A stretch of 64,000 nucleotides of DNA, taken from Diacronema lutheri. Lineage: Eukaryota > Haptophyta > Pavlovophyceae > Pavlovales > Pavlovaceae. The DNA lies in the NCBI GenBank assembly GCA_019448385.1, contig JAGTXO010000044.1, forward strand, positions 62,001 through 126,000, read 5' to 3'. Position 1 is the first letter of the stretch. The number at the start of each line of letters is the position of its first letter. Below the pieces are notes generated by a model, which saw nothing but the letters and a program-made list of their open reading frames with translations, ran no database searches and was not told the origin of the DNA. This document shows positions 1 to 9,733 of this stretch, one piece after another. Both the position numbers and the translations under genes were made by a program.

Positions 1-462
1 CGGACGCCGAGATCCAGGCGTTCGTCAAACGCGAGTATGGCGTTACGTTCCCCGTGAGTTGCGTGCGAGCCGCCTCTGCGCGCGCCCATGCGGCCGCCCG
101 CGGGGCACTGGAATGGGCAAGGGCAAGGCCGAGCAATTGCGCGCCACGGTTTGCGCACGGCCGTGTCGCACCCTCGGTGCGCTGTCGCATCGTCACAGGT
201 GCTCGCCAAAGTTGACGTCAACGGCCCGACCGCACACCCACTCTTCGCTTACCTCAAGGAGAGGACGAGCGGCGATGCCGTGGCGCCCGCGCCGTGGGCA
301 AGGAAGGGGCCGGGTGAAGAGCGCGATGTGCAATGGAATTTCTCCAAGTTCCTTGCTTTCAAGGGCGTGCCCGTCAAGCGCTTCGACTTTTCGGTTGAGC
401 CGGCGACGCTCGCCGCTGAGATTCAGGCGCTCATCGACAAGCACACAAAAGGCGAGCTCTAG
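1..462 (+). CDS. Glutathione peroxidase, 3' part (partial)
   Basis: The window opens inside this gene. Exon 1 (1-53) encodes the DAEIQAFV...YGVTFP stretch and ends at a GTGAGT donor. The intron is 54-198 and exon 2 (199-462) encodes VLAKVDVNG, then PLFAYLK, QWNFSKFL and a C-terminal helix, ending with TAG. The order (VTFP, K-x-DVNG, PLF-YLK, WNF-KFL) is the C-terminal half of the glutathione peroxidase/peroxiredoxin-like GPX family, which reduces hydroperoxides using glutathione or thioredoxin. The WNF motif supplies catalytic Trp and Asn. The (seleno)cysteine lies upstream of the window, so I cannot say whether this is a Cys or Sec enzyme. Confidence 0.85.
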
Positions 463-480
463 GTTGACGCACAGTCACTC

Positions 481-1032
481 TCACTCGCCTTCTTCGTCCC
501 GGTCGTGCCGCCAATCTTCGTCGGGCTCGTCGTGCCTCTCGCGGTCGTATCCGTCGTCCTCCTCGTCGCCGCGCGTCAAGCCTGCGTCGAGCCTGCTTTC
601 GTCGTCCACCGCCGCCCCGCCGTCCTTGTTCACGGCGTCGCATTCGTCCACCCACTCGGCGTACACGTCGACAGGTTGTGTGAGCTTGTGCGTGTTGGTC
701 GTGTAGCTCGCCGAGCAGATGTTGCACTTGATCTCCGCAAAGCTCCGATCCTTGTCAAGCTTGACGTCGCACGTCTTCTCATGCCCGCAGAACGGGCAGT
801 CGAAGCTGAGCGCGAGCTTGGGCCGCGCCTTTTTGGGCGGCTGCTTGGCCGAGCTCTTGCGCTTGCCCCTGCTCGCGCCGAGCGCGTGCGCGGCGGCACG
901 CGGGTCCGAGGCGGAGGGCGGCGCGTTGGCGCGGGCGCGGATGAGCCGGCGGGAGCGCCGCATGCCGTCTCGGGCTGGCGCACGAGCGCGCCCGCTAGCG
1001 GGCGCCACCCGGCGCCATGCGCTTGCGGACAT
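481..1032 (-). CDS. ELOF1: Transcription elongation factor 1 homolog (ELOF1/Elf1)
   Basis: The conserved part has a basic N-terminal stretch (GKRKSSAKQPPKKARPK), a zinc ribbon CPFC...C-x2-C and the signature QPVDVYAEWVDECDAVN, all typical of Elf1/ELOF1. This small RNA polymerase II elongation factor supports transcription through nucleosomes and transcription-coupled repair. An acidic, Arg/Asp-rich tail of about 50 residues follows, as in plant and fungal homologues. The frame is open from 1032, but residues before GKRKSS look non-conserved, and an AG sits directly before GGGCAAG near position 866. The true start may therefore be a short first exon with an intron inside this span. It is divergent from the DnaJ gene at 1111. 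Confidence 0.8.
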   Translation of the reverse strand: MSASAWRRVAPASGRARAPARDGMRRSRRLIRARANAPPSASDPRAAAHALGASRGKRKSSAKQPPKKARPKLALSFDCPFCGHEKTCDVKLDKDRSFAEIKCNICSASYTTNTHKLTQPVDVYAEWVDECDAVNKDGGAAVDDESRLDAGLTRGDEEDDGYDRERHDEPDEDWRHDRDEEGE

Positions 1033-1110
1033 TACTGTTGCGCGACAGAGGCGCGCGCGACACGCGGCGGCGGTTCAACCGCGTAGTCTGCAGCGGCGTG
1101 CCGCGCTGCT

Positions 1111-3490
1111 ATGGCGGCAGCTGGGGAGGAGGCGTCGACGAACCACGCGGAGAGTTTGCGCAACGAGGGCAACGCGCACTTCAAGCATGGCGACTTGCGC
1201 AAGGCGCTCGACTCCTTCTCGCGCTCGCTGTTCGCGCAGGAGTCGCACCTCACGCGCGCGAATCGGTCGCTCGTCTACCACAAGCTTGGCGAGCACGCGA
1301 ATGCGCTCAAGGACGCGCAGCGCGCGATTGTGATCAAGCCCACACCCAAAGGCTACTACCGCGTCGCCTCGGCACTCCTCGCGCTCAACCGCTACATGGA
1401 GGCGCTGAGCGCGTGCACCGACGGGCTCGCGCTCAAGCCCGACGACGCTGAGCTCCTCACGCTGCGCACCAAGGCGGAAGAGGGGACACGCTCAGCGGGG
1501 GCGGACAGTGACGACGACGACGAGGATGCGGACAACGACGTGTACGACGACGACGATGACGACGACGACGATGACGACGACGACGACGACGACGAGGACG
1601 AGGAGGTTGCCGCCGAACGGCTTGCGGCCGCTTCGGCGGCGCGCGCCCAGGCGTTTGAGCGGCGGAAGCCGCCGCCGCCGCCGATGAGCATGGTACCGCC
1701 CGCATCTAAACCGCCCGCCTCACCGCCCGTCCCGCCTCCATTCGCACCGCCGCCGCCCCCGCCGAGCGCGAGCGACTGCAAGGAGCGGGGCAACACCCTC
1801 TACAAGGCACGCCAGTACGAGCAGTCGCTCTCGTGGTACTCGCAGGCGGTGGAGGGCGCGACGGACGACAAGGAGAAGGCCGTCTACCTGTGCAACCGCT
1901 CCGCCGCGCTCGTCATGCTCAGCCGCGCCTCGGACGCAGCGGACGACGCTTCTCGCGCGTCAAAGCTCGACCCCACCTCGCCAAAGGCCTATGCGCGGTT
2001 GGGCAAGTGCCTGCTGCAGCTGGGCAAGCTCTCCGAGGCGAGGCTCGCGCTCAGTACGCGCCGCTGCGTCGCGCGAGCGCGCGCGCGCGCGCGCCTTTGG
2101 CTCCGCGCAGCGCCCTTGCCACATCCCTCGCCTCGTGCGCGCGCGCGCGCGCGCGCGTCGACCCCGTCGACCCGAACGTCGTCCCGTCGTCCCGCGGCGC
2201 GCCACGCCAGTCCGGGCAAGCGAGCTAGCGGCGGACACGCCAGGCGTCGCGTCGGACCTGCAGTCGATCAAGCTCGCCGAGGCGCTCGCGGAGGAGGCCG
2301 CCGCGCACACCACCGCATGCGAGTACGCCAAGGCCGTGCCGCTGTACGCGCTGCTGCTCTCGCGCTACTGCGCTCACTCGGATGAGTTCAAATTCCGCGA
2401 GCTCGATGCGATCGTGCACCTTGGTCGGTACGACGAGGTGCTCTCGCAGGCGACGGCGATGCTGCGCCGCTCGATGGACTCGCCCAACGCGCTCTACCTG
2501 CGCGGCCGCTGCATGTTCCACAACGGGCAAATTGACGCTGCGCTCAAGCACACCGCCGAGGCTCTGCGCCTCGACCCGGACCACGCGCCCGCGAAGGGGC
2601 TGCGGCACGAGATTAAGGCGATCGTCTCGCAGAAGGACGCGGGCAACGACGCCTTCAAGCGCGGCGACTTGGCCGAGGCCGTACGGTGTTACACTGCCGC
2701 GCTTGCCCTCGCTGGCGAGCGCGATATCATCCGTGCGACGCTGCACGTCAACCGCGCGACCGCGCACGCGCGCGCGTCGCAGCACGACGCCGCGATCGCC
2801 GACTGCACGGACGCACTGGCTGTCGACGCGCGCAACGTCAAAGCGATCCTGCGCCGCGCGGCCTGCCACCTCGAGCTGCGGCAGTACGACAAGGCGATTG
2901 AGGACTACGACCTCGCCGCCGACCGCGCGCCGGACGAGCAGGGGCAGAAGTCGGTGCGTCACGCCGCGCGGCCGTGCGTCACGCCGCGCGGCGGCACGGC
3001 CGGCACGTGCGCTGTGCGCCCCTCACCTTGCTCGCCGCCGCGTCTGCGCGCCCGCGTGCAGGCGCGCGAGCTTAAGCGCAAGGCCAAGCTCGAGAAGCTC
3101 AAGGCCTCGCGCATCGACCACTACAAGGTGCTCGAGGTGGACAAGAGCGCGAGCGCGGTCGAGATCAAGAAGGCCTACCGCCGGATGGCGCTGCGCTGGC
3201 ATCCGGACAAAAACTCAGCCACTACCGCCGAGCACACTGCCGCCGAGGCCAAGTTCAAGGAGGTGAATGAGGCGTACGACGTACTCTCCGATGCGGCCAA
3301 GAAGGAGCGGTACGACTCTGGCGTTGATTTGGAGGCGGAGCTCGACGGGCACGGCGGGCATGGCGGCCGCTCGCACATGGACCCGGAGATGTACAACATG
3401 TTCAGATCGTTCATGGGCGGACAGGCAGGCGGCGGTGGCGCGGGCAGATCGAGGGGGGGTCGGATGCCGCGCAGCCAATATGACTTCTGA
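1111..3490 (+). CDS. TPR-DnaJ co-chaperone (DNAJC7/TPR2-like)
   Basis: Three exons, 1111-2053, 2211-2953 and 3062-3490, give 704 residues. The order is: TPR block (residues 8-110), a pure Asp/Glu run (about 130-165), a Pro-rich linker, a second and third TPR block (about 220-560), a charged [13 protein letters not shown] helix, a J domain (about 578-650) with the HPD tripeptide in RWHPDKN, and a Gly-rich tail. DNAJC7-type proteins bind Hsp70 and Hsp90 through TPRs and stimulate Hsp70 ATPase through the J domain, passing clients between them in the cytosol. The acidic run and Pro-rich linker between TPR blocks are additions not typical of animal DNAJC7. Intron 1 (157 bp) is full of CG dinucleotide runs; intron 2 (108 bp) is a multiple of three and could be retained without a frameshift. 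Confidence 0.9.
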
Positions 3491-3709
3491 AAGGGCGCGG
3501 CGGAGGGCGCGCCTCGCCGCGGGCGAGCGGCGCCCGTCGTGCAGCCTCACGGTCTGTCCGGAGGCGCGCGCGCGCCGCGCAGCCAATATGATTGTCTCAG
3601 GCAGTCCCAGCGTGCGCACTTTGCAGGAACTCGGCGGGCGTCCCGCGGTGCGAAGGGCCGCGGCAGCTCCTCGGCTGACGCTCGCGGGCGCCAGTGCCAG
3701 TGAGCGTGC

Positions 3710-4444
3710 TCAATACTTGGAGTTGGGGCTCCGACGGCGGTTCTTGATCCACCACTCAAGCTTGTCGATCTGCACGTCCAGCCATAGCCGGTCGGGAGCG
3801 GGCGCAAAGTAGTCGCGCCGCGGCGCGGGCACGTAGGCGGAGAGGCGCGTGCCGCGCTGCTCCCGGCGCGAGGCCGAGCCGGCCGTCTGGGCCGCCACAC
3901 CGATGGCGGCCGCGGCGAGAAGCACGTAGAGCGCCGGGCCGAGCCGCGCGGCGATGTCGCGCGCGCAGGCCAGTGCTGGGCCAAAAGGCGAGGTGACGCA
4001 ATCCTTGCGCCAGCGGCGCGGCATGCCGCGGCTCGGACGGCGAATCTTGAGCTTGATCACCTCCACCGCGCGCTGTGCATCGATCACTTCGACCTCCTCG
4101 CGCGTGTAGCCGAGGGCGCCGAGCTCGCGCTTCATGGTCTTTGTCACGATCCATTGCATGGATGCACGGTCGGTGCGTGCGGCCTGCTGCTTCTCGAAGC
4201 GCGGTGCGCCGTCGATAGGCCGCCCCGTGAAGACGTCGCGCGGAGCCTCGTCCGCGATGCTGGGCGTCGGCAGCTCGGCCGCGGCTCGATCAGCATCGCC
4301 GCCCGACGCTGGGGCCGCCGAACCACTGTTTGTCACCTCGGCATCACGAGACGGCGCCTCGTCGGGCGACGGAGGCGAAGACGACGACGCCGCCGCAAAG
4401 CCGAAGAGCGCCAGCAGGAGGATGCGTGAGGCCATGGCCACCAC
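3710..4444 (-). CDS. Hypothetical secreted or membrane-anchored protein
   Basis: This is a single-exon, 244-residue protein. I do not recognise the family. A clear signal peptide (MASRILLLALFGFAAASSS, from Met1 or Met4) is followed by an acidic Ser/Pro/Ala-rich region, a basic central domain with REEVEVIDAQRAVEVIKLKI, one hydrophobic segment (GPALYVLLAAAAIGVAAQT) and a C-terminus with WLDVQIDKLEWWIKNRRR. A plastid or ER-membrane location is plausible in an alga with a secondary plastid, where targeting starts with a signal peptide. An AT-rich patch (TTTTAAAAAG at 4471-4480) lies about 27 bp upstream of the start and is the likely promoter element. Confidence 0.6.
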   Translation of the reverse strand: MVAMASRILLLALFGFAAASSSSPPSPDEAPSRDAEVTNSGSAAPASGGDADRAAAELPTPSIADEAPRDVFTGRPIDGAPRFEKQQAARTDRASMQWIVTKTMKRELGALGYTREEVEVIDAQRAVEVIKLKIRRPSRGMPRRWRKDCVTSPFGPALACARDIAARLGPALYVLLAAAAIGVAAQTAGSASRREQRGTRLSAYVPAPRRDYFAPAPDRLWLDVQIDKLEWWIKNRRRSPNSKY

Positions 4445-4470
4445 GTCGATCGCAAACTAATAACTACCCC

Positions 4471-4480
4471 TTTTAAAAAG
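4471..4480 (-). promoter_or_regulatory. TTTAAA-type core promoter candidate
   Basis: An isolated AT-only patch in very GC-rich DNA, read CTTTTTAAAA on the minus strand, about 27-36 bp upstream of the ATG at 4444. Similar patches precede the starts at 10489, 28247, 43663, 43751 and 54321. The role is inferred from position and recurrence. Confidence 0.4.
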
Positions 4481-4535
4481 GGCGGCCGAGGCGCGAGGGA
4501 CACTCCAAATGCCACGCCCGCGGGGTGCGGCATGA

Positions 4536-4559
4536 CCCCCCCCCCCCCCCCCCCCCCCC
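4536..4559. repeat. Homopolymer C tract (24 C)
   Basis: An uninterrupted run of 24 C on the plus strand, between the start of the 4444 gene and the end of the 5193 gene. It is one of six long C tracts in the window, all C on this strand. Its length is likely unstable or miscalled. Confidence 0.95.
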
Positions 4560-4689
4560 ACCCACCCGCCCCAGCACGGCGCTATGACGTGGAAGTGAGA
4601 GCGCGTGCTCTCACAGCGCTCCCGCCCCGCGCCGCTGGCTCCCTTGTCCGGCTCTGCGCTCCGAGTCCAGCGTCAGGCGCCGTCGCCCG

Positions 4690-5193
4690 TCAGCCGACCT
4701 CCACGAAGCCCTCGTCCTCGCCAAGGAACACGAACCGATTCGAAACCAGCGCGTCACGCCACGACTGCAAGAGGACGGCAAACGAGCTTGCGATCGCCGC
4801 GCATGAGCCGTCCGCAGAGCGCGCCGTGATGGACTGGTCGCGCTCAAGGCACAGCTGCACGTCGTCCACGGCGCTCGTGCCGATGGCTCGGTGGCCGCCG
4901 GGCTGCGCCTGTGAACTGGCTAGCGCGGACGTGTCGTGAATGTCAAAGTCGAAGACGCGTACGCCGCCGTCGTGCAGCATGAGCGCCCACACCAGCGCGT
5001 CGGGCAGGTGCAGTGCGCCAACGGCCTGCAGGCCGGCGGCGCTCGCGGGAGGGCGCAGGCGATCGAGCATCGGCTTAGCTTTGGCAGCCAACCACGACTC
5101 GACGTCGACGAACGCCTGCCGTACGTCGTCCTCGCTTGGGTCGTCCGCCGGCCCAAGCGCGGCGCCGACCCGGCCGGTGGCGAAATCGCCCAT
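4690..5193 (-). CDS. Possible SMI1/KNR4-like (SUKH) protein
   Basis: This is a single-exon, 167-residue protein with no signal peptide. It starts MGDFATGRVG, then has an amphipathic helix (DVESWLAAKAKPMLDRL), the motif LHLPDALVWALMLHDGG, and a C-terminal helix with SFAVLLQSWRDALVSNRFVFL. The 'LP..L...L..HDGG' pattern followed by a hydrophobic strand resembles the start of SMI1/KNR4 (SUKH) domains, which in fungi act in cell-wall signalling. The match is weak, and the rest could belong to an unrecognised family. Its start codon is 27 bp from the divergent start at 5221, so the two genes must share regulatory DNA. Confidence 0.55.
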   Translation of the reverse strand: MGDFATGRVGAALGPADDPSEDDVRQAFVDVESWLAAKAKPMLDRLRPPASAAGLQAVGALHLPDALVWALMLHDGGVRVFDFDIHDTSALASSQAQPGGHRAIGTSAVDDVQLCLERDQSITARSADGSCAAIASSFAVLLQSWRDALVSNRFVFLGEDEGFVEVG

Positions 5194-5220
5194 CGTCGGA
5201 AAACGTCCCTTTCAGCCTGC

Positions 5221-6158
5221 ATGTCGCTCTCGTGTGTTGGGTTTTGCGGCGCGGACGACTCGGTCGACCCGCGGCTGCTCATGGCGCTGTCGAGGCAGTA
5301 TGAGTGGCTCGAATGGGGCGTGCTTTTCCGGCCGGACAAGCAAGGCGAGCCGCGCTACGCGTCGCCTGCGTGGGTCGAGCGTCTCGCGGTCGCGAGGCTC
5401 GAGTTTGGCGGAACAGCGCGCCTGGCAGCGCACCTTTGTTCGACGCGCGTGGACGAGGTGCTGCGGGGGGACGCTTCGTTCGTCTCGCGGCTGGTTGACC
5501 TCGGCTTTAGGCGCGTGCAGGTGAATGCGACCGCCGTGAACGGCGTCGACATGTCGCTCGTCTCGGCGCCCGACGCGTCCGCACGGCTCCTGTCCGTCAT
5601 TCGCGCGGTGCCAGGCATCGAGTTCATCTTGCAGCGCAACGCGCAAACGCGGCTGCTCTGGGAACCGATCCTTGCCCAAGGGCCGCCGCCGAACGTCAGC
5701 GTGCTTTTTGACGAGTCCATGGGTACTGGCCAGCTATCCGCTTCCTTCCCGGCGCCCATCGCCGGCGTGGAGTGCGGCTTTGCGGGTGCGCGACGAGCCG
5801 CGTGCGCCGGCCAACGCGCCGGCCTCCGCGCATCGCCTCCGCTCACCGCACCTGGCCGTCGTGCATGGCGCGCGGCACCGCGACGGCATACCGCGCACGC
5901 AATGCCCGCACGCCATCCCCCCCCCCCCCCCCCCCCCCCCCGCGCGCAGGCGGCCTCGGCCCGGGTAACCTGGAGCAGAGCCTGCGCTTGATCCTCGCCG
6001 CCTCAGCTGGCCGTGCCGTGTGGGTGGACATGGAGAGCTCTCTGCGCACGCGCACAGCGGATGGCGACGACACATTCGACGTCGCCAAGTGCTTCACCTG
6101 TGCCATGGTCGCCGTTGACCACTTTGGCATGCCCGCGCATAGCCCCGCGCTCACGTGA
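5221..6158 (+). CDS. TrpF-like (phosphoribosylanthranilate isomerase-like) TIM-barrel protein
   Basis: Exons 5221-5785 and 5950-6158 give 257 residues. The start VGFCGADDSVDP, an internal GFRRVQVNATAVNG strand, FILQRN, SVLFDESMGTG and the ending PIAGVECGFAGGLGPGNLEQSL match the TrpF fold, where a conserved Asp and the phosphate-binding GGL-x-P-x-N loop lie at the barrel mouth. Canonical TrpF begins with a KICG catalytic Cys; here it is GFCG, so the Cys is kept in a changed context. Proteins of this kind occur outside tryptophan operons and may not be true isomerases. The intron donor is GTGCGC, and its pyrimidine tract is a run of 25 C (5917-5941) directly before the acceptor CAG. Confidence 0.7.
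5917..5941 (+). repeat. Homopolymer C tract (25 C) in an intron
   Basis: A run of 25 C ending 5 bp before the acceptor CAG of the TrpF-like gene. By position it serves as the polypyrimidine tract, although such tracts are normally U-rich. Confidence 0.95.
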
Positions 6159-6181
6159 CTACAAAACACGTGACTGCAAAA
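6152..6181. repeat. Tandem 15-bp repeat with two CACGTG palindromes
   Basis: Two near-identical 15-bp units (6152-6166 and 6167-6181, one mismatch), each starting CACGTGACT. The first overlaps the TGA of the TrpF-like gene. They lie in the 100-bp gap between two convergent 3' ends and may act in 3'-end formation or bind a bZIP/bHLH factor. Confidence 0.6.
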
Positions 6182-6258
6182 TTGACGCGGTGGCGGCCAA
6201 TCGATCGCGAGCGGGGCTCCATGGCTCCCAATCATCATTCATCAGCCGGCTCGCGCCA

Positions 6259-7210
6259 CTACAGCCGCGAGCGCTCCCACCGCTCGAGCGGGCGCAAACC
6301 TGCAAACCGTGCGGGCCGCTTTTGCAAGAAGGCGAGGCCGGCTTCGCGCGCGTCGACGTGCGCTCCGCACTGCGCGTGCCGCGCGGCCTCACAGTCGAGC
6401 GCTTCCGAGAGCGAGAGCCGCTCGCCGTCGAGCAGGTTGCGCTTCATCGCGAGCAGCGCGACCGGCGCTTGTGCGGCGAGCTGTGCCGCAACGGCATGTG
6501 CGCGCGTTCTCAGCGCGCTCGCGTCGCGCTCGACGCCTGACACGAGGCCCATGGCGAGGGCTTCGTCCGCGCCAAACTTGGCGCCGAGCAGGCAGAGCTC
6601 CCGCGCCTTTGCGCCACCGACAATGCGCGGGAGCAGGTACGAGTAGCCAAAATCGCCGCTCAAGCCGACGGCCACGAACGCCGTTGCAAACTTCGCGCCC
6701 GCGGTGGCGTAGCGCAAGTCGCACGCGCACGCGAGCGAGAGACCAGCGCCCGCACAACCCCCGTTGATCGCGCACACCGTGATCTGCGGCATCTCGTGAA
6801 GGCGCTGCGCCACAGTCATCGAGAAGCGCAGCTTGCGAATTGCTGCCTCGAGCGGGAGCGTGCCGCCGTCGCTGAAGCCGCTCGACGCACCGCCGTCGGT
6901 GAGGGAGCCGCCGGGGCAGAAGACCGGGCCTGTCCGAACGCGCGTGCGCGGCGGGCAGGCGCGCGCGTCTCGTTGCTCCGCGTCGGCGCATGGCTGCTCG
7001 CGCGCGCGCGCACGCGCGCGGCACTCGGCGCGCGCGGGCACCATTCGCTGTCAGGACGACGACGCGAGCGTCGGTCTGCGAGATCATGTCGACCGCATCG
7101 AGCAGGCCGGCGAGCACTTCCGAGTCGAGCGCGTTCAGATTTGCCGGACGGTTGAGCGTGATCGTGGTCACGCCGGCCGAGCCGACGTCGACGAGAACGG
7201 CCGGCGCCAT
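6259..7210 (-). CDS. Enoyl-CoA hydratase/isomerase (crotonase family)
   Basis: Exons 7042-7210 and 6259-6929 encode 279 residues. The N-terminus has ITLNRPANLNALD. The splice restores ANGPVFCPGG, the first oxyanion-hole loop; INGGCAGAGLSLACACD is the second. The usual catalytic Glu region reads VGLSGDFGYSYLLPRIVG, as in crotonases that carry G-D-F-G (isomerase-type and PaaG-like members), so hydratase activity on simple enoyl-CoAs is uncertain. MGLV and an Arg-rich C-terminus follow. Such enzymes act in beta-oxidation and amino-acid catabolism in mitochondria or peroxisomes. The start codon overlaps the start of acetoacetyl-CoA synthetase on the other strand, linking two acyl-CoA genes. Confidence 0.88.
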
Positions 7211-9434
7211 GAATATGAGCTCGCTTGGCAGAATGTGGGGCAGAATGCTGGCCGCGCATGCTCAGAGCCGGGTGCTCGCCGGCCCGCTGGTGCGCGGGCG
7301 GTGCGGCCTGATCCCGCCCGAGCTCGTCGGCGCGCGCCGTCTCTGCACCACGCCTGCGAGGCCCGTGCTGTGGGAGCCCGACGAGCGCGGCTCAAGCTCG
7401 CAGATGCGCGCGTTCATGGACTACGTGTCCGCGCGCGAGGGCGGCGCGCTCGCGAGCTACGCCGAGCTGCACGCATGGTCGGTGGCCGACGTTGGCCGCT
7501 TCTGGGGCCACCTGTGGGCGTTCTGTGACGTGCGTCACTCGGTGCCCTTCTCCGCGGTCGTGGACGACGCGCGCAAGATGCCAGGCGCGCGCTGGTTCGA
7601 TGGCGCGCGGCTCAACTTTGCGGAGAACTTGCTTCGGCACGGCGCGCCGGACGCGCCGGCCGAGCGCCGTGCGAGCCTCGCCTTTATCGCGCACGACGAG
7701 CTGAGCAACGCGCCCCGCGAGTGGACGCACGCGCAGCTCTACGAGGACGTCTCGCGCCTCGCGCGCGCGCTGCGCGCGGCGGGCGTTCGGCCGGGTGACC
7801 GGGTCGCGGGCGTGCTGCCCAACCAGCCGGAGGCGGCGATCGCGATGCTGGCGAGCGTCGCCGTGGGCGCATCGTGGGCGTCGTGCAGCCCCGACTTTGG
7901 CGCGGGCGCGTTGATCGACCGGCTGGGGCAGGTTGCGCCTCGCGTCGTCTTCTCGTGCTCGGAGGCCGTCTACCGCGGCAAGCGGCTCACGATGGCGGCC
8001 AAGCTGGACGCGCTCGCGGAGAGCCTCGGCGAAAGCACGCAGCTGGTGCTCAGCCCCTATCTGCCGCACATGCCGCCGCCCGATCTCGCCGCGCTCTCGC
8101 CGCGCGCGCGCCGCATGAGCAGCACGCTCGAGGCGTTTCTGCGCCGCGCGCCGCTGGCGGACGTCGGCGGCGCGATCGACTTCGCGCCGCGCGCCTTCGA
8201 CGACGAAGTGTACGTGATGTTCTCGTCGGGCACGACCGGCCGTCCAAAGTGCATGGCGCAGGGCTGCGGCGTGCTGTTGACGCATCTGAAGGAGCTGGCG
8301 CTGCACACCGACCTGCGTGCGTCTGATCGACTTTTCTACTTTTCAACGCTCTCGTGGATGATGTGGAACTGGGCCACGTCCGCGCTCGCGACGGGCGCGG
8401 CCGTCGTGACGTACGACGGCGACCCCGCGTTCCCGACCGCCGACCGTCTCTGGCGCATGGCGGCCGATGCGCGCGTGAGTGTCCTGGGGACGAGCGCGCG
8501 CTTCCTCGCCGCGCAGCAGGCGGCGGGCGTCGACCTGGCGGCGCAGCCGCTGCCCGCGCTGAGGGCGATCCTGACGACGGGCTCGCCCGCCAACGACGCG
8601 CTCTTCGAGTACGCCGCGCGCGCTGGCACGCGCACCTCGGGGAGGCGCGCAGTGCAGGTCGCGTCGATTGCTGGCGGGACAGATTTGAATGGCTGTTTCG
8701 CTCTCGGCTGCCCGACGCTGCCCGTGCGCGCGGGCGAGCTGCAGTGCGTTGGGCTCGGACTGGACGTGGCGATCTTTGACGAGAGCGCGGTCGAGCTTCC
8801 CGTCGGCGCGCGCGGCGAGCTCGTCTGCCGGCAGGCCTTCCCGTCGATGCCGCTCGGCTTTCTCGCCGACGCGGACGGCACCAGGTACCTTGACGCCTAC
8901 TTTGCGCACTGGCCGGCGGAGCAGACGGGCGGGCGGCGCGTGTGGCGGCACGGCGACTTTGCCGAACGGACGCCCGCCGGCGGCCTCGTCATCCACGGCC
9001 GCTCCGACGCGACGCTCAACCCGGGCGGCGTGCGGATTGGCACGGCGGATATTTACAATGTCCTCGACGAGCACGTGCCGGCCGTCGTCGATTCGGTCGT
9101 CGTTGGGCAGGATGTGGCGCTGCCCAACGGCACGGCTGACGTGCGCGTCCTCCTCTTCGTCAGGCTCCGGCCCGGCGCGACCCTCGACGCCGCACTCGAG
9201 GCGCAGATCCGCAATGCGATCAAGGCACACGCGTCGCCGCGCCACGTGCCCGCGCTCGTCCGCCAGTGCGACGAGGTGCCGTACACGGCCAACGGCAAGA
9301 AGGTCGAAATTGCGGTCAAGCGCACGATTGATGGCCAGCCCGTGACCAACCTCGGCGCCATCGCCAACCCGGCCTCGCTGCAGGCGTTTGAGCGGATGCG
9401 CGCCGAGCTCGCGCCACCGAGCGCGCCACGCTGA
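7209..9434 (+). CDS. AACS: Acetoacetyl-CoA synthetase
   Basis: A single exon of 741 residues in the acyl-adenylate (ANL) superfamily. A Met/Arg-rich N-terminal extension (about 50 residues, possibly a mitochondrial presequence) precedes VLWEPDE, LHAWSVADVGRFW and RWFDGARLNFAENLL, the typical AACS N-terminus. The ATP/phosphate loop is VMFSSGTTGRPK, then FYFSTLSWMMWNW, the A5-type motif GGTDLNGCF, and the C-terminal hinge with HGRSDATLNPGGVRIGTADIY; the lysine region is PYTANGKKVE. AACS converts acetoacetate, ATP and CoA to acetoacetyl-CoA, recycling ketone bodies for sterol or isoprenoid synthesis. The ATG at 7209 overlaps the opposite ATG at 7210; Met3 (7215) or later Mets are alternative starts. 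Confidence 0.93.
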   Translation: MNMSSLGRMWGRMLAAHAQSRVLAGPLVRGRCGLIPPELVGARRLCTTPARPVLWEPDERGSSSQMRAFMDYVSAREGGALASYAELHAWSVADVGRFWGHLWAFCDVRHSVPFSAVVDDARKMPGARWFDGARLNFAENLLRHGAPDAPAERRASLAFIAHDELSNAPREWTHAQLYEDVSRLARALRAAGVRPGDRVAGVLPNQPEAAIAMLASVAVGASWASCSPDFGAGALIDRLGQVAPRVVFSCSEAVYRGKRLTMAAKLDALAESLGESTQLVLSPYLPHMPPPDLAALSPRARRMSSTLEAFLRRAPLADVGGAIDFAPRAFDDEVYVMFSSGTTGRPKCMAQGCGVLLTHLKELALHTDLRASDRLFYFSTLSWMMWNWATSALATGAAVVTYDGDPAFPTADRLWRMAADARVSVLGTSARFLAAQQAAGVDLAAQPLPALRAILTTGSPANDALFEYAARAGTRTSGRRAVQVASIAGGTDLNGCFALGCPTLPVRAGELQCVGLGLDVAIFDESAVELPVGARGELVCRQAFPSMPLGFLADADGTRYLDAYFAHWPAEQTGGRRVWRHGDFAERTPAGGLVIHGRSDATLNPGGVRIGTADIYNVLDEHVPAVVDSVVVGQDVALPNGTADVRVLLFVRLRPGATLDAALEAQIRNAIKAHASPRHVPALVRQCDEVPYTANGKKVEIAVKRTIDGQPVTNLGAIANPASLQAFERMRAELAPPSAPR

Positions 9435-9733
9435 ACGCCGACATCTCGGGGCACACGCCGCGCTGTCCAACCGTGCGCAACAAATTGCGCTCCAGGGAGA
9501 ACTCTTCCAATGAATTGACCGGAAGCGCCAACAGATTTGCTCGAGGGGTGGCTGAGCCTGTGTGGGTGTCCGACCATGCCACGTCCTGCCGCGTCCCCCC
9601 CCACCCTTGCCCTCCCAGGGGTCGTCGTCATGACTTCGGACCGACGCTGCGGGCACACTTTCGCTCGCTCCGTTCGTCACGTGTCGGTTTCGTGTATGGA
9701 GGTACGCCCCCCTACTGACCCGCCTGCACCGTT

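Noticed and set aside
1512-1610. Asp-codon microsatellite in the DnaJ gene as non-coding repeat
   Set aside because: It stays in frame between two TPR blocks and encodes an acidic linker, so it is part of the protein.
2080-2160. CG dinucleotide runs as a CRISPR or satellite repeat
   Set aside because: They are simple alternating CG tracts inside introns, found in many introns here; there are no spacers or repeat units.
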